A stretch of DNA of 64,000 bases, taken from the NCBI RefSeq assembly GCF_014203115.1, contig NZ_JACHIJ010000008.1:124001-188000 (forward strand), written 5' to 3'. Under the pieces are notes generated by a model. That model made no database searches, was not told the origin of the DNA, and saw only the letters and a program-made list of their open reading frames with translations. Source of the DNA: Afipia massiliensis. GTDB lineage: Bacteria; Pseudomonadota; Alphaproteobacteria; Rhizobiales; Xanthobacteraceae. Below, piece by piece: positions 1 through 8,021 of this stretch. The stretch's first letter is position 1, and every line of letters starts with the position of its first letter. A program made the position numbers and the translations under genes.

Positions 1-1
1 C

Positions 2-658
2 AGCATCGGTCCGTTCGAGGTCTGTCTGCTTGCGGCGCTCGGTTTAGCGCTCTGGCGCGGCATCGTGCTGTCGCCGCCGCGCATCCTGCTGGTGCTCGGG
101 CTGCTGCACATGGCGCTGTCGCACAACCGCAATATTGAGGTGTTCGCGCTGCTGGCGCCGCTGGTGCTGGCGAAGCCGCTGTCCGTGCGGTTCGGCCGCA
201 GCGATGTCGCGCACGGCTCGCGCGGCATCCCGGGTAGCGTTGCAGTCTTGCTCGCGACGTCGCTCGCGATCTGGGCCTTTACCGCACGTCATACGTTCAC
301 GCCGATGGTTATTCAGACACCCGCTGCGGCGGTCGATGTGCTGAAGGCGCGCAAGGCGGAGCGGATACTGCACAATGCGGGTTTCGGCGGCTATCTCATC
401 ACGCGAGGCATCCCGGTGTTCTTCGATGGCCGCGGCGAACTGTACGGCGATGACTTCCTCGTCAGGACATTCGATGCGCTCGCGCTCAAGGACGTCGGCT
501 CGTTCCTTGGCCTGCTCGAGACCTACAAGATCGGCGCCACGCTCCTGACGCCCGCCACGCCCGCCGCCGGTCTGCTCGATCGTCTCGATGGCTGGCAGCG
601 CATTTACGCAGACGATGTGGCCGTGGTTCACGTCCGCAAAGCGGGTACGCCGCGATGA
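2..658 (+). CDS. Multi-pass membrane protein, C-terminal part (5' end outside window)
   Basis: The reading frame is open from the first base, so the gene begins upstream of the window; only the last ~219 residues are present. It aligns along its whole length with the C-terminal halves of the next two genes: a hydrophobic part with an HMALSHNRN motif, then a soluble tail with GGYLITRGIPVFFDGRGELYG and an ending of the type GWQRIYADDVAVVHVRK. Its stop overlaps the next start as ATGA, so the three paralogues probably form one translationally coupled operon. I recognise no named function; the layout (membrane part plus C-terminal soluble domain) is reminiscent of GT-C-type glycosyltransferase-like proteins, which is only an inference. 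Confidence 0.85.
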   Translation, partial: SIGPFEVCLLAALGLALWRGIVLSPPRILLVLGLLHMALSHNRNIEVFALLAPLVLAKPLSVRFGRSDVAHGSRGIPGSVAVLLATSLAIWAFTARHTFTPMVIQTPAAAVDVLKARKAERILHNAGFGGYLITRGIPVFFDGRGELYGDDFLVRTFDALALKDVGSFLGLLETYKIGATLLTPATPAAGLLDRLDGWQRIYADDVAVVHVRKAGTPR

Positions 659-2127
659 CGACGCAAAACCTGAACGGAGTCGCTTCGCGCTCTGTCATGC
701 CTGTGCTGGCCGGCATCGCCGTTTTTGCCGGATTGCTCCTGCTGGGCAACCGCATGCTGGCCGATCCCGACACCTTCTGGCAGATCGAGATCGGGAAGCG
801 GATCCTCGAGAGCGGGGCGGTGCCGCAGCGGGATGTGTTCTCCTTCACCATGCAGGGCCAGCCATGGATTTCCACCCAATGGCTGGCGCAGGTGTGTTTC
901 GCGCTGGCCTTTTCGCTCGCGGGCTGGGCCGGACCTGTGGCGCTCACTGCAGCATCGATCGCGCTCGCATTCGCGCTTGTCGTCCGTGTCCTCGAGCGGC
1001 ATCTCGATGGCACGGCTGTGCTCGTTCTTTCCATGATGGCATTCGCTCTGGCGTCGCCGCATTTTCTTGTCAGGCCCCATGCGCTTGCGATGCCGGTGAT
1101 GGTGGCGTGGATCGCGGCGCTGATCGCCGCGGCGGATCGCGGCCAGGCGCCACGGCTTTGGTGGCTGGCGCTCATGATCTTGTGGGCCAACCTGCACGGC
1201 AGTTTCGTGTTCGGTCTTGCGCTGATCGGACCGATTGCGCTCGACGCAATCCTGAACGCCCCGCGCCCGTCGCGCGTGCGTCTGATGCTTCGTTGGGCTG
1301 CGTTCGGGATTCTGGCGCTCGCGGCGAGTTGCCTGACGCCCTATGGCTGGAATGCGCTGCTCGCCGCACGCAACATTCTCAATCTCGGCGACGCCTTGCT
1401 GATCATCACCGAATGGCGGCCGGTCGATTTCTCGCGTTTCAATACCGTCGAGGCGTGCCTGCTGCTGGGCGTCGGTATCGTGCTGTTCAAAGGCCTGACC
1501 CTGCCGCCGGTCCGCATCCTGCTCCTGCTCGGGCTCGTTCACATGGCGCTTGCGCATGTCCGCAACGTGACAGTGCTGGCGCTGCTCGCACCGGTCGTTC
1601 TCGCCGCACCGCTGGCGATATGGTTTCCGCGTTCGGATCGCGCGTGGCTGTCGGGTGTGCGTCCGCGCGTCGTGGCCGCATCTGCAGCCGTGGTGCTCGT
1701 CGCGCTAACGGCTGTCGCTATCACGATAGGCCGATATGCGCCGCCGGCGGGCGTTGGACCTGCAGTCGCCGCGCTGAAAGCGCGAGGCGTCTCGCGGGTG
1801 CTGAACGACTATGATTTCGGCGGCTATCTGATCGCGGCGGGCATTCCTGTCGCCATCGATGGACGAACCGAACTGTACGGCGAGCGTTTCATGATCGAGT
1901 TTGACCGCGCAATGACATTGAAGAGCCCCGCGACGCTGTTCGACGTGATGGATCGATACCGTATCGATGCCACGCTGCTGATGCCCGCGACACCGGCCGT
2001 GAGTCTGCTCGACCGTCTTGAAGGCTGGGAGCGGATTTACACCGACAATGCCGCCGTTGTTCACGTGCGCAAGCCTGACGCTCCTGTGGGCCACAGAATC
2101 AAGTCAGCCGAAAGCGTGCAGCGATGA
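655..2127 (+). CDS. Multi-pass membrane protein of unknown function, paralogue 2
   Basis: A 490-residue protein with many hydrophobic segments. Near the N-terminus it carries ADPDTFWQIEIGKRI followed by FSFTMQGQPW and STQWLAQV, a conserved extracytoplasmic-looking loop with acidic residues and tryptophans also present in the third paralogue. The C-terminal ~140 residues are soluble and contain GGYLIAAGIPVAIDGRTELYG. It starts on an ATGA overlap with the previous gene and ends on an ATGA overlap with the next. The acidic first loop plus many membrane spans resembles GT-C glycosyltransferase-like proteins, but no catalytic assignment can be made from sequence alone. Confidence 0.85.
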   Translation: MTTQNLNGVASRSVMPVLAGIAVFAGLLLLGNRMLADPDTFWQIEIGKRILESGAVPQRDVFSFTMQGQPWISTQWLAQVCFALAFSLAGWAGPVALTAASIALAFALVVRVLERHLDGTAVLVLSMMAFALASPHFLVRPHALAMPVMVAWIAALIAAADRGQAPRLWWLALMILWANLHGSFVFGLALIGPIALDAILNAPRPSRVRLMLRWAAFGILALAASCLTPYGWNALLAARNILNLGDALLIITEWRPVDFSRFNTVEACLLLGVGIVLFKGLTLPPVRILLLLGLVHMALAHVRNVTVLALLAPVVLAAPLAIWFPRSDRAWLSGVRPRVVAASAAVVLVALTAVAITIGRYAPPAGVGPAVAALKARGVSRVLNDYDFGGYLIAAGIPVAIDGRTELYGERFMIEFDRAMTLKSPATLFDVMDRYRIDATLLMPATPAVSLLDRLEGWERIYTDNAAVVHVRKPDAPVGHRIKSAESVQR

Positions 2128-3608
2128 GCGTACAGGCGATCGAAGCTGCACAGGCGGAACGCAATACGTTTCCCCTATGGGTCGGCCTGATCGTCTATGC
2201 GGTGATGCTGGCTGCGGGCAATCGCCTGCTGCACGATCCGGATACGTATTGGCAGATCGCAGTCGGCCAATGGATGGTCGATCATCGCGCCGTGCCGTGG
2301 ACCGACACATTCTCATTCACGATGCAGGGGCAGCCGTGGCTATCGACCCAATGGCTGGCGCAGGTGATCTACAGCCAGTTCTATGCATGGTTCGGCTGGG
2401 CCGGCCCCGTCGCGCTGGCGGCACTCGCGATCGCGACGACGTATGCGCTGCTGACCCGGTTTCTGGTTCGTTATCTGGCCGATGTGCCGGTGATGATCCT
2501 TCTCCCGGTGTCTTTCCTGATGGCGCTGCCGCATCTGTACGCGCGCCCTCATGTGCTGGCGCTGCCGGTGATGGTCGCATGGGTGGGCGCGCTGTTGACG
2601 GCAGCAGAACGCCGCGAGGCGCCGCCGTTCGTGCTCGTCCTGTTGATCACGCTCTGGGCCAATCTGCACGGCGGCTTCGTGCTGGGTCTGATGCTGATCG
2701 GGCCGATTGCGCTCGACGCCGTTCTGAATGCCGAAGCGCCGGCGCGGATGCGGCTGATGCTGCGCTGGTTCGTCTTCGGCCTTGTCGCGCTCGCGGCGAG
2801 TTGCGCCACGCCCTACGGATGGAATTCGCTGCTGGCGGCGCGGGCCATTCTCAATCTCGGCGAGGCGCTGAAGCTGATCCGTGAATGGGCGCCCGCCGAT
2901 TTCAGTTTTCTCGGGCCAATTGAGGCAGGTGTTCTTCTGATCGTCGCACTGGCGTTCATGCGGGGCATGAAGCTGCCGCTGATGCGCAACGTGCTGTTCG
3001 TCGGCTTGCTTTACATGGCGCTGGCGCACATCCGGAATGCCGACGTGTTCGCGCTGCTGGGGCCGATGGTGGTCGCGGCGCCGCTCGCCGCTCAGTTCGG
3101 CGGCCGCGGCAACGACGTTGGCTTGGCGTTTCCGCAGCCGCATGGACTTGCGGTGTCGGTCGCCGTCGCCTTGATGGTCGCGCTGACGGCCGGCGCGTTC
3201 GCGGTGAACCGGTATCGTCCGGCCGAAAATGTAACGCCTGTGGCGGCGGTCAAATTTCTCAAGGAGCGCGGCGCGAAGCGCGTGTTCAACGATTACGAGT
3301 TCGGCGGCTATATGATCGCGCAGGGTGTCGCGCCCTATATCGACGGCCGCACCGAACTCTATGGCGAGAAGTTCGTCCTCGAGCACAAAGATGCAAGCAG
3401 GCTGCTGAATCCTGTTGGATTTTTCGAACTGCTGGAGCGGTACGGAATCGATGCGACGTTGCTGAACCGGACCACGCCGGCAGCGCTTATCCTCGATCAG
3501 GTCGATGGCTGGCGGAAGGTCTTCAGCGACGATCAGGTGGCGGTTCATGTCCGTGACCCGTCGGCGCGTCACACAGCCGAACCAAAAATAAAGCCGGCTT
3601 CAAACTGA
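2124..3608 (+). CDS. Multi-pass membrane protein of unknown function, paralogue 3
   Basis: A 494-residue paralogue of the preceding gene with the same order of motifs: HDPDTYWQIAVGQWM, then FSFTMQGQPWLSTQWLAQV, several membrane spans, an HIRNADVFALLGP segment, and a soluble tail with GGYMIAQGVAPYIDGRTELYG. It starts in a 4-base overlap with paralogue 2. The stop codon lies inside a perfect 11-bp inverted repeat. Three consecutive diverged copies suggest local duplication with specialisation, for example three related surface-polysaccharide or lipid-linked sugar enzymes, but function is unknown. Confidence 0.85.
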   Translation: MSVQAIEAAQAERNTFPLWVGLIVYAVMLAAGNRLLHDPDTYWQIAVGQWMVDHRAVPWTDTFSFTMQGQPWLSTQWLAQVIYSQFYAWFGWAGPVALAALAIATTYALLTRFLVRYLADVPVMILLPVSFLMALPHLYARPHVLALPVMVAWVGALLTAAERREAPPFVLVLLITLWANLHGGFVLGLMLIGPIALDAVLNAEAPARMRLMLRWFVFGLVALAASCATPYGWNSLLAARAILNLGEALKLIREWAPADFSFLGPIEAGVLLIVALAFMRGMKLPLMRNVLFVGLLYMALAHIRNADVFALLGPMVVAAPLAAQFGGRGNDVGLAFPQPHGLAVSVAVALMVALTAGAFAVNRYRPAENVTPVAAVKFLKERGAKRVFNDYEFGGYMIAQGVAPYIDGRTELYGEKFVLEHKDASRLLNPVGFFELLERYGIDATLLNRTTPAALILDQVDGWRKVFSDDQVAVHVRDPSARHTAEPKIKPASN

Positions 3609-3616
3609 AGCCGGCT
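3592..3616 (+). terminator. Inverted repeat spanning the stop codon of paralogue 3
   Basis: AGCCGGCTTCA and TGAAGCCGGCT form a perfect 11-bp stem with a 3-base loop. The TGA of the second arm is the stop codon of the membrane protein gene. There is no T-run afterwards, so a Rho-independent terminator is possible but not clear. Confidence 0.4.
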
Positions 3617-3620
3617 CAGT

Positions 3621-3701
3621 CGTCATTGCGAGGAGCTCTGCGACGAAGCAATCCATCTCGTTTGTTCAAGGCTGGATTGCTTCGCTTCGCTCGCAATGAC
3701 G
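3621..3701. repeat. Interspersed palindromic repeat, CGTCATTGCGAG type
   Basis: The element opens with CGTCATTGCGAGGAGC and closes with GCTCGCAATGACG; inside, GAAGCAATCCA faces TGGATTGCTTC. It can fold into a long hairpin of about 80 nt. Repeats of this kind are common between genes in Bradyrhizobium relatives and some other alphaproteobacteria (recalled, not searched). It lies between the convergent membrane-protein operon and the transglycosylase gene. Confidence 0.75.
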
Positions 3702-3702
3702 T

Positions 3703-4194
3703 TTATTGACGATGCCGCCGCGCGCGGCGCGGAAGTTCCTGGGCATTGGCGTCGAACAGCGTGATCGAGGGCTCGGCCTGCGCCTGAACCTGCTGACGCG
3801 GCAGCAATCCCTGGCGCTTGGCCGCGTAATAATAGCCACCCGCATAGTAGGCGACGGCGCGGTTGTGATTGCCGCCCGCGGCGCGATAGGCGCCCGCGAG
3901 ATATTTCACGGCGTAGGTCAGGTTGGTGTCGGGATCGAGCAGGCCCTGCGCGCTGCCGGTGTAGCCGACGCCGCGCGCGGTCGCGAGCTTGATCTGCATC
4001 ATGCCGTAATTGCCCTTGCTGACGGCGCGCGGATTGTAGCGGCTTTCGCGGACGATCACGCGATGCACGAGTTCAACGGGAACACCGTTCGCAGCGGCGT
4101 GACTTGCAACCATGGACTCGTAGTTGGCGCGTTGTGCGCTGGCGGGATGAATCAGCATCATCGCCGCTGCCGCGGCGAGCAAAATTCGTTTCAT
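3703..4194 (-). CDS. Lytic transglycosylase, SLT domain
   Basis: A 163-residue exported protein. Start chosen at the ATG followed by KRILLAAAAAMMLIHPASAQ, a good signal peptide cleaved after SAQ; GAGGA sits 8 bases upstream, whereas the longer frame has no such signal. The mature part is one SLT/goose-lysozyme-like domain: VIVRESRYNP holds the likely catalytic glutamate, followed by GNYGMMQIK and AVAYYAGG motifs typical of the family. It would cleave glycan strands of peptidoglycan in the periplasm. An EcfG-type promoter lies 78 bases upstream, so stress induction is likely. Confidence 0.88.
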   Translation of the reverse strand: MKRILLAAAAAMMLIHPASAQRANYESMVASHAAANGVPVELVHRVIVRESRYNPRAVSKGNYGMMQIKLATARGVGYTGSAQGLLDPDTNLTYAVKYLAGAYRAAGGNHNRAVAYYAGGYYYAAKRQGLLPRQQVQAQAEPSITLFDANAQELPRRARRHRQ

Positions 4195-4271
4195 GATGTC
4201 TGTCCTCAGCGAGATATTTGAAAATGGGTTCAGCGTGGAACGCAATGCCGACGCGACGAACGGCCCGGCTC

Positions 4272-4296
4272 AACGGCAGCGGGCGCTAAGAGTTCC
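4272..4296 (-). promoter_or_regulatory. EcfG-type (general stress sigma) promoter of the transglycosylase gene
   Basis: On the minus strand GGAAC, 16 bases, CGTT. This matches the alphaproteobacterial EcfG consensus GGAAC-N16/17-CGTT exactly. The -10 element lies 78 bases from the start codon at 4194, giving an untranslated leader of about 70 nt. Confidence 0.65.
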
Positions 4297-4430
4297 AATG
4301 CGGAGCAAATGTGGAGAGAAAGTGTCGATAGATTCCGCGCGCTGATGCGACGTAATTAACGCACTGATATGAGTGGCTTGGAGCTATGCGAACGCGCGGG
4401 TTAGCTATGCGCGCTCGTTTGCGCTCACAT

Positions 4431-5984
4431 TCACTGCAAGTTCGGCAACGACGTCACCGCGACGCTGATCGAGCCTTCGGCTTCGGTGATGATGCGCAGC
4501 GTATTTGAATCGAAAGCGATGCTGCCGAGCCGCACGCTCGACACCGATGCATCGACGCGAATGCCTTCATCGTTCTTGCGGAAATCTGCAACGATCGCTG
4601 AAATTTTTTGCTGGGCGTTGGCGGCGAAAGTTTTCAGGTCGATGGTCGCGCGTTGCTCCAGCGCGCTCTGAAGATAGGGGATAGCGGGGCGCGCGGCGGC
4701 TCCTAACAGGCCGAATGCCGAATTGGATTCCACCGCGAGTTCGAGATCGGTCAGCCGCAGGATCTGCTGCTTCTGATCGAGCACCGGGCGGCCCCAGATG
4801 TGAATCGTCGCTTCGCCGCCGAAACCGAACCAGCTTGTTTTTTCCTTGGCGTTGACGAGCAGGGAGATCAGCAGCCGCTGACCGGCGGCAGCGACGTTCG
4901 CGCTTTTCACTGTCACATCCACCGAACCGCTGCCGTCTTCGGGAAACTTGCGGCCTTTCAGTTGCGTTTCGACGATCTTGTTCACTTCGGTGAACGGCAG
5001 ATCGATCGGCACACCGATGGCGATGCGGCCGCGCTCGGGCGGCGGCATGATGTCGAGAGTCGCGGGGAACGGACAATCCGGCTTGGTCTCTGTGGGCAGC
5101 ACGCGCGTTTCCGCCTGCAGACCGAGCGTGAAGTTGACCGAGTTGGCATCGATGCGCGGCTGTGCCGCCATGGCCCGCACCGGCCGCATCTCCAGCCACA
5201 GCGTCGGCATTCCCTTTGCCGCCGGAGGTAGCGGGATCGAGCGGCAAAGCTTGGCCCATTCGCGCCGCGCATTCTGCTCGAGCGAGCGGTCGTTGCGCAG
5301 CCGCGCCTGCAACAGCGCCATTTGCTCGTTGACGGTTTTGTCGATCAGCGGCTTGACCTGCGCCGGCACCGCGACTTTCGCGCCCGCGATCGTGAGACTG
5401 CTGTCGCCGAGCGTGACCTGCGCGGTGAGCTTGGGATCGATGCGCCACTCGCGCAGAACTTCAGGCTTTGAGGTGATCGCGACGTTGCCGTGGATCGCGG
5501 CATTGGCATTCAACTGTTTGATATTCACGCTGCCGAGTTGTTTAGCGGCGTTGTTGCCGAGCACATTTCCCAGCACGTTGCCGAGCGCAGTGCCGCTTGC
5601 CGCCGATAATGATCCGAGCACCGTCAGCTTGCCGTCGAGCGGCGTCGACAGCGATAGTGCGTTCTGCACGCCGGAGGCGGCAATCGGTCCGCGAGCGACG
5701 GTCCAGTTGATATCGGCGTTCTGGAGAATCTGGCTGACGGGATTTTCCGCCTTGCCGCCGAGGTTGCGCGGCGCGGCGCGATCAAGTCCGTCGCGCAGTG
5801 CGGCGATTGAGATGGAAATCGGCGTCAGGATTTCGGAATTGCGCGCCACCGGCGGCAGCGGCGGCAGTTTCGTCAGCACCGGCTTCTCGACAACGGCCGG
5901 CCAGAACCGGTTCATCGCATAAAGGCTGACGGCGAACGATGCGGCAAGCACCGCCAGTCCGAGCAAAATGAATTTCAGGCGCAT
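4431..5984 (-). CDS. DUF4403 family protein, membrane-anchored
   Basis: A 517-residue protein with one N-terminal hydrophobic segment (residues ~4-25, FILLGLAVLAASFAVSLYA), then a large soluble region predicted to be outside the cytoplasm. The body has the long beta-rich, lipid-binding-like character of DUF4403 proteins, e.g. LPFTEVNKIVETQLKGRKF in the middle and repeated VDVTVKSANV-type strands. No catalytic motif is evident. It follows the FecR-domain gene on the same strand, separated by a double-hairpin repeat. Function unknown; a role in envelope lipid handling is only a guess. Confidence 0.75.
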   Translation of the reverse strand: MRLKFILLGLAVLAASFAVSLYAMNRFWPAVVEKPVLTKLPPLPPVARNSEILTPISISIAALRDGLDRAAPRNLGGKAENPVSQILQNADINWTVARGPIAASGVQNALSLSTPLDGKLTVLGSLSAASGTALGNVLGNVLGNNAAKQLGSVNIKQLNANAAIHGNVAITSKPEVLREWRIDPKLTAQVTLGDSSLTIAGAKVAVPAQVKPLIDKTVNEQMALLQARLRNDRSLEQNARREWAKLCRSIPLPPAAKGMPTLWLEMRPVRAMAAQPRIDANSVNFTLGLQAETRVLPTETKPDCPFPATLDIMPPPERGRIAIGVPIDLPFTEVNKIVETQLKGRKFPEDGSGSVDVTVKSANVAAAGQRLLISLLVNAKEKTSWFGFGGEATIHIWGRPVLDQKQQILRLTDLELAVESNSAFGLLGAAARPAIPYLQSALEQRATIDLKTFAANAQQKISAIVADFRKNDEGIRVDASVSSVRLGSIAFDSNTLRIITEAEGSISVAVTSLPNLQ

Positions 5985-6049
5985 AACGACTCCGGCCGCA
6001 TCACAACAGCGATGCTACAACCCGCGTCCGACGCACGCCACCCCGCGCG

Positions 6050-6215
6050 CTAATGGAGTGGATTTGACATTCGCTACCAAAGCGCAACGAGCCCATGAAG
6101 CGAATGTCAAATCCAAAACTCCACTAGAAACTTATACTTGCTAGTGGTCCATCGATTCTAACATTCGCAAGAAGGCCTGCTGAAATGGGGGCGAATGTTA
6201 GAATCGGACCACTAG
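6050..6215 (+). repeat. Double-hairpin CTAG repeat, copy A
   Basis: Two hairpins joined by a 13-base linker. Hairpin 1: left arm 6050-6075 (GGATTTGACATTCGCT core), loop 6076-6098, right arm 6099-6127 ending CCACTAG. Linker AAACTTATACTTG (6128-6140). Hairpin 2: left arm 6141-6168 (CTAGTGGTCC, then GATTCTAACATTCGC), loop 6169-6190, right arm 6191-6215 ending GGACCACTAG. Hairpin 1 has a 3-base bulge in its right arm and hairpin 2 a 3-base bulge (ATC) in its left arm, so both bulges face the linker. It lies between two minus-strand genes. Copy B at 10667-10833 is the same subfamily, inverted. Confidence 0.9.
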
Positions 6216-6232
6216 CGGTAGCCCGGATCGAC

Positions 6233-7825
6233 TTACCGCAGATCTCTCGGAAGCAGCTTGTCCTTCGAAACCTGCGGCGGCTTTTTCTGCAACGCCGGGA
6301 CTGCCGGCTGGCCCGGGCGCGGCACGGCGGACGGCACCTGCGGAGCGCCGAGCCGGTTGGGCACACCGAGCCGGTTGAGAATTCCCGCCGGACCTTGCAT
6401 CGACGGTGCGCTGGGCACAGCCGATGGCCGCTGCAATCCGCCCAGCATGCCGGGCTGCCGCGCGATTGCAGGTTGGTTCGCTAGCCCCGGCTGGTTTGGA
6501 AGAGGTGGCCGCGAACCAAATTGACCCGGTGCACCGGGCGTGCGCTGGAATCCGCCGGGCGGCGGTGCTCCTGGCGCGCGCTGGAGTCCGGGCTGATTTG
6601 GCAGACCGCCGGGTTGTCGCTGCATACCCGGCTGCAAATTGCCGCGCTGTCCCGGCTGGTTTTGCAGGCCCGGACGTCCCGGCTGGCCGGGTTGATTCAG
6701 GCCCGGACGATTTAGCTGACCGGGTTGATTGGGCTGACCGGGTTGATTCTGCTGACCCGGACGGTTCACTCCCGGCTGCTGCCGCTGACCGGGTTGATTC
6801 AATCCCGGTTGTTGCCGTTGTCCGGGCTGGTTCAGGCCGGGCTGCCGCTGCTGTCCCGGTTGATTCAATCCGGGCCGTTGTCCGGGCTGATTGAGTCCGC
6901 CGCGCTGTGGAGCGCCTTGATTGAAGCCTGGCCGTCCGAAGGCCGGCGGACGATTCGGATTCTGCATGCGGAAATTACGTTGCTGCATCACAACGCGCCG
7001 TCCGATGTCCTGCATGTTGTGAACGCGTTGCATGAATCCGCGATCGCGCGCGACCATCTGCGCGGACATCGGCATCGCGGACATGCGCATGCCGAACCCT
7101 TGCACCATGACGCCGCGCACGGTGAAACCGCTCGCGGCTTGCGTCAGCATGCCGAGCGGCGCGCCGTCGCGGGCCCTGACTTCGATGCGGCCGACCCTGC
7201 CGTCGGCGTCGGGATAAAGCTTGACCCCGACATTGCGGGCATTGGCGGCGCTGGCCGCGGCGCCCTCAGGCACTTCGACGACTCCTGTCGTGCCGCGAAT
7301 GCCGAGCGTTGCGGTTGGCGTTTCGATCTTCATGTCGCCAGTCTTGGCAACGGCGGCAGCGACGAAAGCCATGGTGCCGCGCGTGACATTGATCAGCGCA
7401 GCGTTGTCCTTAGCCCCTTCCTGATAGATGAAATTGTCCACGACGACGCGCGAACTTGCGGAGAGATTGAGCGTGGTGTCGTCGCTGAACGTGACGCCGA
7501 GTGTCGAACTCTTGCCGGTCTGAAGAATGTCGCCCTTGAAGATCTCGTCCTGCAGTTTCAGCGGGCCGGTCATGCCGTTGCGCGTCACCGTTGCGGTGCC
7601 TTTCAGGATCGCGACGTTGCCGGCGGGCTCGTCGGCGGCGGGCTGCGATGTATCGGCTGCCGGCTGATCGGGCTGCGTTGTCGGTGCGGACGGTTGCGCC
7701 GCCGGCGCGGGGCTTGCCGGTTGTGCGGGCGCCGCCTGGGCGAGCCGGAGGGCTTGTTCGGCATGCGCGGGCGCAAGGGCGAGGCCGCACAGGATCGATG
7801 CAACGAGCAGGCCGGAACGGATCAA
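6233..7825 (-). CDS. Exported FecR-domain protein with PGQ-rich repeat tail
   Basis: About 530 residues. Start chosen at TTG 7825 because AGGTG stands 6 bases upstream and translation gives IRSGLLVASILCGLALAPAHA, a clean signal peptide; TTG 7849 is possible but has no ribosome site. After an Ala/Pro/Gln linker comes a FecR domain (AILKGTATVTRNG, SSTLGVTFSDDTTLNLS, TPTATLGIRGTTGVVEV). The C-terminal half is low complexity: repeated NQPGQRQQPGL-like units rich in Pro, Gly, Gln and Asn. FecR domains of this exported type, without a sigma-factor gene nearby, are thought to be structural or signalling domains in the periplasm. The repeat tail could be an extended spacer or adhesive segment. Confidence 0.82.
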   Translation of the reverse strand: MIRSGLLVASILCGLALAPAHAEQALRLAQAAPAQPASPAPAAQPSAPTTQPDQPAADTSQPAADEPAGNVAILKGTATVTRNGMTGPLKLQDEIFKGDILQTGKSSTLGVTFSDDTTLNLSASSRVVVDNFIYQEGAKDNAALINVTRGTMAFVAAAVAKTGDMKIETPTATLGIRGTTGVVEVPEGAAASAANARNVGVKLYPDADGRVGRIEVRARDGAPLGMLTQAASGFTVRGVMVQGFGMRMSAMPMSAQMVARDRGFMQRVHNMQDIGRRVVMQQRNFRMQNPNRPPAFGRPGFNQGAPQRGGLNQPGQRPGLNQPGQQRQPGLNQPGQRQQPGLNQPGQRQQPGVNRPGQQNQPGQPNQPGQLNRPGLNQPGQPGRPGLQNQPGQRGNLQPGMQRQPGGLPNQPGLQRAPGAPPPGGFQRTPGAPGQFGSRPPLPNQPGLANQPAIARQPGMLGGLQRPSAVPSAPSMQGPAGILNRLGVPNRLGAPQVPSAVPRPGQPAVPALQKKPPQVSKDKLLPRDLR

Positions 7826-8021
7826 AGCAATCACCTGCTCAAGGACCAATCGGGTAGCCGGGTAATGTCAGTATTTCTGACAGTCCTCGCATGGCGATGC
7901 AACGCTGTGCGCGCCGTAGGCGGAGGCTTTCCATTGCAATTATGGGTGGAATAGGTCGGCGTTTCCCGGCATGCGTACGCCTTATGTGTACGCAGGAGCG
8001 CGAAAGGTTCAAAAAATCGCG

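Noticed and set aside
6450-6930. Regular repeats that could suggest a CRISPR array
   Set aside because: The repeats are in frame within a long coding sequence and encode Pro-Gly-Gln units; there are no unique spacers of constant length.
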